A stretch of DNA of 64,000 nt from Coccinella septempunctata (lineage: Eukaryota; Arthropoda; Insecta; Coleoptera; Coccinellidae): positions 23,449,521-23,513,520 of the forward strand of contig NC_058193.1 of NCBI RefSeq assembly GCF_907165205.1. The letters are read 5' to 3'. Positions 45,850 through 56,136 of this stretch are shown here, one piece after another. The position numbers were made by a program, and so were the translations under genes. The notes beneath the pieces were generated by a model. The model was not told the DNA's origin. It searched no databases and saw only the letters and a list, made by a program, of their open reading frames with translations. How positions within the stretch are numbered: position 1 is the first letter of the stretch; the number at the start of each line of letters is the position of its first letter.

Positions 45850-46201
45850 TTTAAGGGGTTTTCACTCTCAATCTCTGAAACAAAATCAATTAGAAAATGA
45901 AATAAACGATTTGCTCCTGCGTAAATTCTTGCACTTATTTGTCAAACAAAACATATAATTCAAAAGATTTTCGAAAATTGATTTTCGTCTGATGAAGGAG
46001 TCTGATATAGACTCCGCCGAACCGTTACAATATAAAATTATAATTTCAACGTTCTTTATTTTCAGTTCATTGTCAGGCAACAATTTTTTTCAGTTGATTT
46101 GCTCCTGACAAATAAGTGCAAGAATTTACGCAGGAGCAAATCGTTTATTTCATTTTTTAATTGATTTTGTTTCAGAGATTGGGAGTGAAAACCCTAAAAA
46201 G
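45850..46201. mobile_element. Inverted-repeat element with ~93 bp arms and a hammerhead-like motif in its loop
   Basis: The left arm (45850 to about 45945) and the right arm (about 46105-46201) are inverted copies with few mismatches, including GATTTGCTCCTGCGTAAATT and GTTTCAGAGATTGGGAGTG. The loop carries the motif listed separately at 45989-46022. The minus-strand frame 45886-46083 is not coding-like. It sits directly after the MITE fragment at 45596-45800. Confidence 0.75.
45989..46022 (+). ncRNA. Degenerate hammerhead-ribozyme-like core
   Basis: CTGATGA at 45989-45995 is followed by a perfect 6-bp stem (GGAGTC at 45997-46002 and GACTCC at 46010-46015, loop TGATATA) and then GCCGAAC. A hammerhead has CUGANGA, stem II, then GAAA. 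Here the second core is broken by extra bases and GAAC. Hammerhead motifs are known from Penelope-like elements and retrozymes. It is probably a decayed one; I do not expect activity. Confidence 0.35.
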
Positions 46202-46419
46202 TCTATCTGAAACTTACAATCTTTAACAGCAAACAATTCCTAATTATAGCATGTGTATGAGATACCGTTTCAGCAGAGATTAGCGTAAGCGAAGTACCAT
46301 ACAATTTGTTGTATGATACAAGAGCTTAGGGAAAAACCTCAGTAAAAAATCCCTTTCTCCCCGTGAGTGTATACTGGATTGTAAGAAATGAACTTGTTCA
46401 CAAAATAAGCTGAAATATT

Positions 46420-46812
46420 TTATATTGAAGGGCATCTCGCACTGCAAAAATTGATCTTTCTTCGACAAAAAGGAAAATCCAGAAAGTCTTCTCCAAGATA
46501 CCAGGAACTTTTATCTGAAATAAAGAGAGAACAAAGAAGATTCGGAAACTGCATGTATAGCCCTAAAGCATCCTGAAATTTATAAATCGGACAATGATTA
46601 ACCAGATGATTTATGGTATCTTCTGTTTCCTGGCATACACAACTAGGGCTTTCAACTGAATTCCACCTGAAAAGCATACTATTGGAACGTCTGTGACCTG
46701 TTCTTATAGGACTCAGAATACACCATATTTTCCTGGGAAGATCGAAACCAGGAATTCTATTCGTGGGATTAGTTACTAATTCTTTGTTGAAAATAGTGCA
46801 CGCGTATTCCAT
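46420..46812 (-). mobile_element. Non-LTR retrotransposon relic, C-terminal zinc-knuckle region
   Basis: A 130-codon minus-strand frame reads IPGFDLPRKIWCILSPIRTG, then SPSCVCQETEDTINHLVNHC. The R-T-G-H followed by a W and a C-x-C-x8-H-x4-C cluster is the C-terminal pattern of Jockey/I/R1-type non-LTR polyproteins. It ends at a stop at 46420, preceded by a cysteine-containing tail. The RT and endonuclease are absent, so it is 5'-truncated. No poly(A) or microsatellite tail is visible within 200 bases. Confidence 0.8.
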
Positions 46813-47230
46813 TCAGACTGCCAAAAGTGCCAAAGGTCTTAGTCCCTTATATTCCAATATCAACACTTGAAATTGAAAAACAAATTAATATTTTCTGAAT
46901 ATTAGAAGGGAAAATGATATTTGTTTCAGTATATGTCATTGTTTACCGTTTCACCATTTGCTTTCCCAATAGAATAGAAGGAGATTTTAAAAGTACAGAA
47001 ATACATTAATCAGTCTTTAATTCTATTATCATAACTTATTTCTCATTCGGGCATATTTCAATCTCTAGATCAAATAAAGCAAAAATCAATCGAAAATGTT
47101 GCAGGATTTTTATTTCGATTAGCCAGTTTCAAGAACCTTGATACAATTGTTCTATTATTCTACGATTGTCTTAATAAGAATTTACTGATTATTACGATCA
47201 AATATGTACTTATTTCAAACTTTTCATTTC
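46813..47230. other. No gene recognised; ends in a splice acceptor
   Basis: AT-rich. The last 20 bases (AAACTTTTCATTTCAG) form the acceptor of the candidate exon at 47231. Confidence 0.4.
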
Positions 47231-47368
47231 AGAAGGCACCCTGGGTATTCTGAAAGTACAAGACGCTACCAGCCATTACACGGTTACTTCGTCGACAACC
47301 AGTCCTGGAACCTCATCGGAACAAGGATTCCAGAGTTATGTGCACGCCGGTATAGCATTCATGTAAAT
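47231..47368 (+). CDS. Candidate terminal coding exon, unidentified protein
   Basis: The segment is about 50 percent GC in AT-rich surroundings and follows a good acceptor (CTTTTCATTTCAG). Two frames are open. The more natural one completes the codon left by 45430 and reads GTLGILKVQDATSHYTVTSS, TTSPGTSSEQGFQSYVHAGI, AFM and TAA (to 47368). The other is rich in R, H and W (GYFVDNQSWNLIGTR), which is typical of a shadow frame, though its codons are also well formed. A GTAAAT at 47365 could serve as a donor instead of the stop. An AATAAA at about 47573 would end the transcript just before mariner copy 2. The serine/threonine-rich tail suggests an extracellular or linker segment. I do not recognise the protein. 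Confidence 0.5.
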
Positions 47369-47582
47369 TTAGCACAAATCTTCCTTATCCTTGCATAGTT
47401 TAGTCAGTTGCTCTGCATGCGATAATGGGTGTATTTTCAGTGGTAATATATCGGACAATATGGAATTTCTGTAAGCTAACAATACATGTGCTTCTCTATG
47501 CATAAAGCATCAGTTGCCTCGAGAAATAAGAAATTTTGAAAATTGATGTCGGTCATCAATGTATTATGATCAATAAAATATA
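47369..47582 (+). other. Possible 3'UTR with AATAAA
   Basis: About 200 AT-rich bases after the stop of the preceding exon, ending in ATCAATAAAATA immediately before the TA target of mariner copy 2. Confidence 0.35.
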
Positions 47583-48388
47583 CGAGGATGTATTGAAAAA
47601 TTCTTAGCCTACTATAGAACCAAACAAAATTTCAATGTCAAAATATTTTATTACTCAACATATTCTCCTCTTAATTGGATACATTTATTACAGCGAACCT
47701 GTAACGTCTCTAGACCTTTCAAAAAAATGTTTCTTCTTGCCCTGCAAACCAGACCTACACAGCTTTCATTACCCTCTTGTTGGAAGAAAATTTATGACCT
47801 TTTAAACTTTTTTGCAGTTGAGGAAAGAGATGATAGTCGGATGGAGCCAAATCTGGTGAATAAGGGGGGTGTTCTAGTAATTCAAACCCTAAACCACGAA
47901 TTTTTTGCATGGCAACATGAGATTTGTGTGCAGGGTCGTTGTCCTGCAAAACCAAAACACCTGGATAGCTTTCCGCGTCTTTTCTCTTTAATTTTTTTCC
48001 GTAGAGTGGTCAGTAATGTCGAATACTAATCTCCAGTTATTGTTCTACCCTTATCCAAAAAATCAATCATGACTACTCCATGGTAATCCCAAAAAACTGA
48101 AGTTAGAACTTTCCAGCAGATTTTTGGACACGCAACTTCTTAGGTTTTGGAGAACCAGAGTGTCGCCATTCCATCGATTGTTGCTTTGTTTCTGGATCGT
48201 AGAAATGTACCCAAGTCTCATTCCTAGTAACAATTCGGAATTCGGTTTAAGAAGTCGACATCGTTTTCAAATCGAGCACAGATCGAACGTGATGCTTCTA
48301 CCCTTGCACGCTTCTGGTCGACATTCTAATATTTGGGGATCCATTTTGCAGCAATTTTGGTAACGCAATATTTTTTTATGCATCCTCG
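47583..48388. mobile_element. mariner transposon, copy 2, internally deleted (806 bp)
   Basis: Same ends as copy 1, flanked by TA (47581-47582 and 48389-48390). About half of the transposase gene is missing: the left part, coding for the C-terminus, is present and the sequence then jumps to the last ~30 bases before the right TIR. The right TIR itself is also shortened relative to copy 1. Confidence 0.92.
47645..48360 (-). pseudogene. mariner transposase C-terminal half, broken
   Basis: The minus strand carries VLQDNDPAHKSHVAMQKI, HPPYSPDLAPSDYHLFPQL and degraded upstream sequence including the first-aspartate region in altered frames. The N-terminal DNA-binding part is deleted. Compared with copy 1 the SPDL spelling of the catalytic region is intact, so the two copies differ in their lesions. 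Confidence 0.88.
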
Positions 48389-48390
48389 TA

Positions 48391-49392
48391 ACCAATCACT
48401 CTATTATATGGACAGCTTTTAATGATATTTGGCTCCTATATACATCTCTATTCTCTGTCTATTAATTGCAATATGGCGTCTAAAAATCTCTCACTATATA
48501 GTTATATCGTAAGGCCAAAATCAGAGTCAATAAGTTCCATTTGTAGTACAGCTAATAAATTTGTAAGATCGTCTACCACAATCGTCATGAGAATGTGAGA
48601 TTCCACTTTCTTATGATGCTCCCTGTATAAGGGAAATGTGAACCAGTTTTTTCTATTGAAGTATTTCTTATACCTACGTGTTTCAAAAGATGAAGAATTA
48701 GTCTTAGCAACCTTAGAATCCTTAGAATAATCGACATTATGAATTTATAATTGTAAATTCAAGGAAGATTCTAGAGAAATATTTCTTCAGTAGGTTCAAA
48801 AGATCATCTTAATTGAAGAACTCTTGAAAAATATTGGACAGAATCCTTCCTATCTTTGAAACGTGAAAAGCCCTTTGTTCTTTCCTTATTTGCTATTCAA
48901 ATCGAACAAAAGCACTAATGGCAGCTTGTCGTTAATTTCATTCATGGATTCCACGCAGAAATGAAAAAAGCGTTGGAAGGGAAAATTGATGAAGGATGTA
49001 GTCCCATCATTAATTGCATTTTTCCCGCTGAGAAAGGTGATTGAACCCATGACTCATGATTCTTCTGTATTTCAACAATGCAAAATCGATTCAGTTCCAT
49101 TCTGTGTATATTCATATTTAATTATCAACGCAAACTCAGAAATCGATAGATTTGCATACAGTCGGGTAAATCTATATTTCGTTCCACTAAAAGATCTCGT
49201 CTCTCGAAATTCGAAATTGTTATTAATCACAATTCCCCTATATCAATCCCACAGAATCCTCTCCTTCAGACTTTTATTAATCTATAATTTTCCTACTTGT
49301 TCAGTTTTCATCTTGAACAGACGCATCGAACTAATACTATCTGACCAGAATGAGGTAACTAATATTCAGTTCAAACTCAATGATCATATTTA
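48391..49392. other. No gene called; 143-codon open frame at 48986-49417
   Basis: The plus-strand frame is the longest non-transposon frame on that strand here. It is rich in L, I, F and S, has no domain, and runs into the left end of element E copy 2. I regard it as chance in AT-rich DNA. Confidence 0.3.
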
Positions 49393-50594
49393 TATACTCC
49401 GTTCCCTTTTATTTTAGCCATAGAGTCTCTGATTTTAGCACTCGGTTGGCCATGGAAATTTGACACATTTCACTCTGTATAGTACGAAAATGTGGGGTTA
49501 TGAAGTTTGTCAAAACATTTTTGGGTTTTAAATCAACGCTATGTTGCCCCTTATACGTAAAAGTTTCTGTTATTACATATTTTATCACAATGTAGAATCT
49601 CTTCGGAAAATATGTGACGAACATAATTGAAGTTTATACAAACTGATTGAAGGCATACCAAATACAGTTATTTGCATGGAAAATACAAGATCAGTATAAT
49701 ATCATAATATGCACTAGCTTGAGGAGAGTTAATGTTCGTTATCTTCTTTGGCTAAAGTTTGAATACGTTACATCAGTTGTAGATTTCAAAAATATTAACC
49801 CGAAGATGAAATGCACATGATGCAGTGGTTGGGAATGGGTATCTCCCGAAGGAATTAACAGATAATTACAAGAATGTTGAATTCTTCAACAAAAATCATC
49901 TTGCATCAATATAAGTAAATGGAAGGTTACAAGTCAAGATGAATTTCACCCTTGAACAAAAATTTCACATGAATAACAATTAACAGGACAACTGCCGCGT
50001 ATTTGTGGTTGTTCATCTTAATACATTGATAAAATAATAGTAATTAGGTATTTATTGGTACCTTAAGACATTTACAATGTATAGGACGAGTCAAATGAAA
50101 AATAGAAAAATTAATTTTCTGGAACATATTCTACGATGATATTAATCGAAAATTCTGTAGTAACTTTTCGCATTTGTTCACCCAATAATAAAATTCTCAA
50201 ATGCCACCACGTTTTTGGGTCTCCAAATAGAAAGGAATTCTTTGTCATCCTCTTCATTCACAATCTTTCTGATTGTGGAAATATTCAGCTGAAATATAAG
50301 TCGCTTAGATTCAGATGAAACATATAAATTCACTTATATTGAATATGTTCGCTACCGTCTGATAGGGTTGCCTACTATTTGAATGAGCGTACCTGAATTA
50401 TAAATACCACTTCCTGAAACCCTATCTTCTCCTTTTTTCAATCTCTTTCGACATTTTTGTATTATTTGTTGGCAACGGCGTTATGACATCAACGACATTT
50501 CATGGGTGCCAACCTTGCTCCTTTTTAGTTACAAAAACTTGAGTAAATTATTTCATGGCCAACCGAGGGCTAAAATAGAATCGAATGGAGTACA
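49393..50594. mobile_element. TIR element family E, copy 2 (inverted relative to copies 1 and 3)
   Basis: Left end TATACTCCGTTCCC, then TTTTAGCACTCGGTTGGCC; right end GGCCAACCGAGGGCTAAAA. The left TIR carries an extra partial duplication (TTTTAGCC at about 49419 and TTTTAGCA at 49433). The interior matches copies 1 and 3 on the opposite strand, including the uninterrupted site where copy 1 has the non-LTR insertion. The minus-strand frame 49409-49624 is part of the repeat. Confidence 0.85.
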
Positions 50595-52150
50595 CATGTA
50601 AGATACTTGTTAACTTTTGTTATACTCCTCTTTTTCACTTCGTTACTCGTAGCTTAGCTTAAACATCATCGTTCACACTTCCCATTTTCTTTTTCAACAT
50701 CCCGTCATAAAAGTACAGGGATTAGATAGTAGGTATACTATTCAGAGACAAAATTCTTTCGAAACGACAGAAATGCAAAAAATTCACGAGATTCGAAAAA
50801 AAAATAATTTGAAATTTGAAATGCTTAATCTCGGTCTTCACAGACAGTTCTAGTATTGTACGTCATGAAAATGTTTTTTCAGAAAGTAGTCCTTTAAGGA
50901 CTGAAATTTGAATTTATTCGATTTTTGACAAAGATGCGTCCAGCGCTAGAGGTCATAAACGTTTATTATTCATGAGGCTAATATCATTAACAAGTCTCAC
51001 AAAAATCATGACTATAGGTTAAAGTCATCATTGTAGGTATACATTTTGGGAAGATGCAGTAATTCAAGACGTACGTTCAGTCACAGAACATTAACCATCA
51101 AAATTTTATAGCCTATTCGACGACGAATTTTTTTGACGCACGTTATTCACCCAATATATGAACTGGACAGAAAAAAACTGATACCTCCATGAGTACTTAT
51201 GGATATTGGACTGAAAAAAAAAATCGTTTTTAGGGATACCTAAATATAAATATGAATTCATAATTTTGTTTTCAAAGAAAGAGGAATATGATATTCAATA
51301 GGTAATGGAAATATATGTGTGCTGCAATGCAGCTACTGTGAAAATTCGGCTGTGAATGTTTGGACAAGTTGTGCCAAAAACCGATCGATCGGATGCATTG
51401 AAAACGGTCCAATAGTTCGAAATAAAACTTTCCAAATATATAGGAAATATATGATAGGTTAGGGGTCGAATTGAAAAATAAATACATATAGGTATGTAAA
51501 TTCGTGTTGTCATGTTCCTGAAACTTGCCTTTTCTCTGTAAACTCTGGCTTTGTCGTTTCAGTTCGATGAAACGACAGGATATTGTTGAAGGAGCACAAC
51601 TTGAGAGTTTCGAGATAAGCAAGTTCAATAGGAATAACTGATGTTCGATTCGGCACATGAAATATGTATTGGTTTGTGTACTTTCACAAAAACTTTCAGA
51701 TATTGAACTCACAATATGCTGGGTGTTTGTTTGAATGTATTCGTTCCTCCTGAAATTTTTACATGCATCTGTTTACTGGCGCGTATAACTAAGTTTAAAA
51801 CTTGCAACCCATTTTTCTACCTCGTGCTGGAATAATTGGAAAAATATGGATTTAATTCTTGGAGAATATTTTATTGCTTCAACGGCTTCATTAGGAAGAT
51901 ATTGAGATTTATCACCCTTGGTGTAGTTGAGTTCTAGTATATATAAATGTGCCTTAAGATGGGGTGTTGTTGAGGTTTTTCAGTTATACATTCCCAGGAA
52001 GTGCAGATATCGAATGAGCACTCGCTATAAATGTTCTAGAGCACTAAATTTTGCGTCGAATGAATCAACACTTACCCATACTAGATTTGGGACAATTTTA
52101 TTTCCAAAATAAGTTTTATTCCGAAACAACTTCGAAATAACCTTGTATCT
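50595..52150. other. No firm gene; weak terminal-exon-like signal at 51560-51630
   Basis: After CTTTGTCGTTTCAG (about 51559) one frame is open for 25 codons (MKRQDIVEGAQLESFEISKF...) to a TGA. A minus-strand 146-codon frame (51272-51712) overlaps it and looks like translated AT-rich DNA. I am unsure about either. Confidence 0.25.
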
Positions 52151-52575
52151 ACAGGATGGGCAAAATTCGTAGTCTACTGAGAGGATCTCGAGTACTATAG
52201 CAGCTAGAAGAAAACGGATGACACATTTCCGAGCTCTTTTTCGGAGAAACAAAGAACGGCGAAAACCGCAGCCTCCTATACGATACTTCGTTTTTGAGTT
52301 TTACAATTTCGTAAAGTTCTCATAACTTTTTTGTCTTTGAAGTTACAAATCTGAAACTTGAAAGACTTCAAAGACAAAAAGTTATGAAAACTTTTCGGAA
52401 TCGTCAAAATCTCAATTTTTATTTATAACTCGAAGTCTAAAAATGATAGCCCGATTCGGTTTTCAGATTTGGATTAGTCATGAAAAAAGAGCTCGAGAAT
52501 GTGCCATCCGGTTTCTTCTAGCTGCTATAGTTCTCGAGGTCCCCTCAGTAGACAACTAATTTTGCCCAGCTTGTA
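52151..52575. mobile_element. Fold-back MITE, nearly complete hairpin (425 bp)
   Basis: The arms of about 200 bases start ACAGGATGGGCAAAATTC and pair almost to the centre, where GTCTTTGAAGT faces ACTTCAAAGAC. Blocks such as TCTCGAGTACTATAGCAGC and CGGATGACACATT are mirrored. This is the best preserved member of the family seen at 12028, 43626 and 45596. No coding. Confidence 0.88.
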
Positions 52576-53514
52576 TATGATACATTTAAAAGTTGTAAAG
52601 CACTTACAGCGCTTTCTTTTTGAACTACCTACTTGTTTCCATACTAGGAGGCCTAAAAGGTGAGCCAATTTTCATAGAAAATGTAAAAGTGCTTGTTTTA
52701 AAGTTAAGTTCCCGGAAAATCTTTGAAAAAGTATATATTCGTTATTTATTATTATTCAGGGAAAAGCTTGGAAGCTAAAATGATGAGGAAAAAGTTTATT
52801 AAATTTTTTTGCAACTATTCGTTCACACTTGCTTAGTGAAGTCATGGAGCTGGTTTGATAATGGAGGCGGAAGATGATCAAAATCAAGTATCTCCTTTTA
52901 ATTGACTAATAAACATGATATGGTGCAGAAAATACTGATATCAGGAATTGCGAGAACGTTCAGTACAATTACCCACCTCACTAATCCAATCTATTCTCTT
53001 TCAGTCGTGTTTTTATTTTCAGTTATTTTTTGAAAACATATGTAGTTTCTCGGATTTTTTTCTGATCTAGGTACTACATTTAGCTCCTTACTCCCCAGAA
53101 TCTCAAGATTTTTTTCTAAGGTAGTTAGAATCCTAACGGTTTCCTGGTCTGACGACAAACTTCCTGAAATCCTCAATTTCGACACGAAATTCTGAAATTA
53201 CAGTTATTTTGGCAAAGTGATAACTTGTCTCTAGGAACAATATCCCATTTTTTTAGAATTCTTCAGCATTGTCAGCAAAATCTGAAAAATAGATCCCTTT
53301 ACTGATTCATATATCAATAGAATAGTAAAGCAGAGTTTTAAATACCCTACATTCTCAATGCTTCATCTCCATGGAGATTCACATATAAACAGAAAGGTGA
53401 AAGTGGTTCCCTCTCATCAACTATTCGAGACATGAAATGATAGAAACACTATAATTCACTTGATGCCGAATAGAGAATCGATTTCTAGGAATGCGAACCA
53501 TCGTTCTCTTTCAG
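52576..53514. other. No gene recognised
   Basis: AT-rich. Ends in the pyrimidine tract (TCGTTCTCTTTCAG) of the candidate microexon. Confidence 0.4.
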
Positions 53515-53554
53515 AAAATATTTGATCCTACGAGTTTGAAGGGCAAGTGGCATT
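53515..53554 (+). CDS. Candidate 40-nt microexon
   Basis: A strong acceptor (CGTTCTCTTTCAG, ending 53514) and a consensus donor (GTGAGT at 53555) bracket 40 bases. Two of three frames contain a stop; the remaining one encodes KIFDPTSLKGKWH plus one base. The peptide looks like real protein sequence. The incoming phase is 0, so it does not follow directly from the chosen frame at 47231. It may belong to another gene or transcript. I do not recognise the family. Confidence 0.35.
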
Positions 53555-53774
53555 GTGAGTTAATTTCTGAGGTTACCACAAAAATACTGAATGTAATTCA
53601 ATCAAGATAATTTGTTTTTGTATTTGAATGATTATGAGTCCTCTGTGTATAGGAAAAGAAGTGCTATTAGGTGATTGCAGATTGCTAATCTTCGCTTCAT
53701 ACATGACTATACTTTCCTTACTTATTTTTATTCAACCTTTTTGCTTGACAAATAGGAATATGTATAAACAAGAA

Positions 53775-54509
53775 CAGGGTGTCCGAGTTAAAGTGTCCGT
53801 ATACCTTATTGTGAAAACTAAAGGATCTAGAAGAAAAAGTTCAATACAAAACTTGTTTGTAATTGCTTGAACTCATAAACTTGTGAAAAATAAAAGTTCA
53901 ACACAAAACATGTCTGTAATCTATTGAACTTCTATTTTTTATAACCCACCTTAATACAGGGTGCTCCGTTTTTTCCCTGTTGGTATCAACTTTCTTATTT
54001 TAAATGGCATACCCAAAATTAAGTTTCGATTGAACTTCTATTTGAATTTTCAACTTTAATTTCTAAAGACCCTATATATAAGATTGCTCAAAAGTCAAAA
54101 TAGAGATGTAACGTAGGATCCAATATGTTGACGGGCAAAATTTGGTTTTTATACATCCCTTAGAAAACTAGTGTCAGCTAATTTAGTGAGAACCTACAGC
54201 TGTCAAAATTTTAGGAAAAAGTCGAATATCTCAGAATAGGTGCTATATAGGACTATGGTTGTCAAACCAAAGCTACCTTAAAATTTGACAAGGAATTCAA
54301 AAATGCAATAATATACAGGCTGTTCCATTTAAAATAAGAAAGTTGATACTAACAGGGAAAAAACGGAACACCCTGTATTAAGGTGGGTTATAAAAAATAA
54401 AATTTCAATCGATTACAGACAAGTTTTGTATTGAACTTTTTCTTCTAGATCCTAAAGATCCTTTATTTTCCACAATAAGGTATAGAGACACTTTAACTCG
54501 GACACCCTG
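53775..54509. mobile_element. MITE with a second MITE inserted at its centre of symmetry
   Basis: The outer ends are CAGGGTGTCCGAGTTAAAG (53775) and its inverse ending GGACACCCTG (54509). The outer arms pair through GTGTCC, AAAAGTTCAATACAAAAC and ATAACCCACCTTAA, up to 53954 on the left and from 54378 on the right. The left arm also holds a direct partial duplication of the AAAAGTTCAA block. The outer element lost its TA on the left. Confidence 0.85.
53957..54375. mobile_element. Inner MITE, CAGGGTGCTCCG ends, TA duplication (419 bp)
   Basis: The ends CAGGGTGCTCCGTTTTTT and its inverse pair over ~52 bases. TA lies at 53955-53956 and 54376-54377. The sequences immediately outside are CCACCTTAA on the left and TTAAGGTGG on the right, that is, the two halves of the outer palindrome. 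Confidence 0.87.
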
Positions 54510-55109
54510 TACCCACCTCTTTATATATGAATTTTGAACTGCCTGAATTATTCCATTAGGTCTAATCAAATATTTTCATTTGCAAAATGGTGGATGTTTC
54601 TTAAATATCTCTCTGACGATGAAGATTTGACATTTGGTAGTTTCACATGTGTAACTTGATAGAACCTGTAAGAGAAGTCATCAAAATTAGGATTTCCCTT
54701 TAAAAAAAATTATCGATTACAACATAAAACTTTAATGGATATGGGTACTCAATTTATTCCATGTTAGAAACTCGCACTGTATAGTAGAGTAAAACATTTC
54801 TTGTGAAGATTTTGAAATACCTACCTTAAATAATTGAGATCACGAATTTCTTGAGAATATTAAGTATATATGAACGAATTAGACAAATTCTGGAGATGGC
54901 AGAAAAATTTGCTCGGTCTGCACTGCACATTGAGAAGTAAAATTAATTATGAGTTTGACCTTGTATAATTGCTCGCAGAAGTCGATAATATTTGAAATAA
55001 AAATCATTATTATATGATCCGTCTCCTCAAAGCAGTACCGATCCTTTGAATCAAAATGGCTCTTGAGAATGTATGAAATTTAATATGTATTCTGAATAAT
55101 TCAACAAAT
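54510..55109. other. No gene recognised
   Basis: AT-rich intergenic sequence downstream of the minus-strand gene end. Nothing supported. Confidence 0.45.
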
Positions 55110-55438
55110 TTTATTTACTGTCATAACTCTTGTTTTCTGTCACGCATCAACCGAATACGATGCAGGCTATTGGTCATCATACTCATCATTTTATAAACTC
55201 TAACAATATCAGACCAAACTTAATCAAAATCGAAAGCTGAAAGACGAATAATTATGAAACATTTTCCAAATATTTTTTTCCCACTAGAAGGATTGGCCGA
55301 TCCTATAGATATAGGAGGATGAAAGGGAAACCAGGAGAAATATCTTGACAGGACTTGAGAGCTGGATATCTCTAGGAAACCACACATTGAAGTAGACCCT
55401 TCATCCACTTCCATCACTTGATTGAGCAACTTCGGGAA
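55110..55438 (-). CDS. Terminal exon and 3'UTR of a minus-strand gene
   Basis: On the minus strand a good acceptor (GATATTCTTTTCAATAG) ends at 55439. The exon completes the codon left open by the upstream exon and encodes VPEVAQSSDGSG, then TGA at 55401-55403. A 3'UTR of about 285 bases follows to an AATAAA at 55110-55115. The intron to the upstream exon is 113 bases with consensus sites, typical of short insect introns. The alternative longer frame over this exon (KLLNQVMEVDEGSTS...) does not match the incoming phase. The protein is not recognised. Confidence 0.5.
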
Positions 55439-55551
55439 CTATTGAAAAGAATATCGGATGCTGCCTAATCTACGATGAACGTGATCTTCAAAGTTGCGAA
55501 TATTTTGGGAGTAATAAATTAGTAAAGTTCCCTATGGATTGAGGTTCTTAC

Positions 55552-55623
55552 CTCCAGTTTGAAGTTCATTCGTGGCCCACCAACCGTCCAGGGGAATATT
55601 CATTGGAGAAGAATTGAACTTTT
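55552..55623 (-). CDS. Penultimate coding exon of the same minus-strand gene
   Basis: 72 bases between a strong acceptor (AACTTCCCAATCATCCTTTAG, minus strand) and the donor GTAAGA. After two bases of a split codon it encodes KFNSSPMNIPLDGWWATNEL, then QTG and one base. The codons are balanced and two adjacent tryptophans are present. Joined to the next exon it gives a natural C-terminus. A candidate upstream start (MASFQ, then GTAAGG at 58532) has the right phase, which would give a protein of about 41 residues, but more exons could lie upstream. Confidence 0.55.
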
Positions 55624-55961
55624 CTAAAGGATGATTGGGAAGTTCAAATGCAAAGATCTGTTTTTCCGATTTTCCTCCAGCTCACAAGTTTCACTAGACT
55701 AGGTATATTATGTGTATATAGGGTGTTCTTTCGAAAACGGCACAGATGAGTTTATATTCAGTCGGAAATTATTTTCGAAAAAATGTTCGAATAAGTCGAT
55801 TTTTTTTCGATTACAACCCCGGAGAAGACAGGATAAATCATGATTTCTTTAAGAAACTAAGCATAGTTTTCGTAGAATGTAAATGGACCATAACATACAA
55901 GAACGGTAAGAAAATTTCGAAAAATCTCGAACAAAATCTATATCCGAAATATTTTACAATA
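55624..55961. other. Intron or spacer; lone GGGTG end near 55726
   Basis: A TATAGGGTGTTC motif resembles other MITE ends. The 104-codon plus-strand frame 55746-56060 reads through AT-rich DNA and part of the MITE at 55962. Confidence 0.35.
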
Positions 55962-56136
55962 CATGGTGACAATTTGAAAACTTGTCAGTCCAATTATGTC
56001 ACGACAAGGATGATTTCAGAGAAAATGCTCAAAATATGTCCCCCTTCGAATAAAAATTGACCTGTTCTGGCATTTTCTCTGAAAACATCCTTGTCGCGAC
56101 ATAATTGGCTTGGCAAGTTTTTAAATTGTCACCCTG
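55962..56136. mobile_element. Small fold-back MITE (175 bp)
   Basis: CATGGTGACAATTTGAAAAC at 55962 pairs with the inverse ending GTCACCCTG at 56136 over ~70 bases, including AATTATGTCACGACAAGGAT. TA precedes the left end. Confidence 0.8.

Noticed and set aside
45380..47368. Assignment of the two exons to an immunoglobulin-type (Beat-like) gene
   Set aside because: The KCIA stretch could be an Ig F-strand, but no other Ig-domain signature was found on the plus strand of the window.
48986..49417. 143-codon plus-strand frame
   Set aside because: Composition of translated AT-rich DNA, no domain, and it runs into a repeat.
51272..51712. 146-codon minus-strand frame
   Set aside because: Rich in F, S, I, L and H without domain; likely chance.
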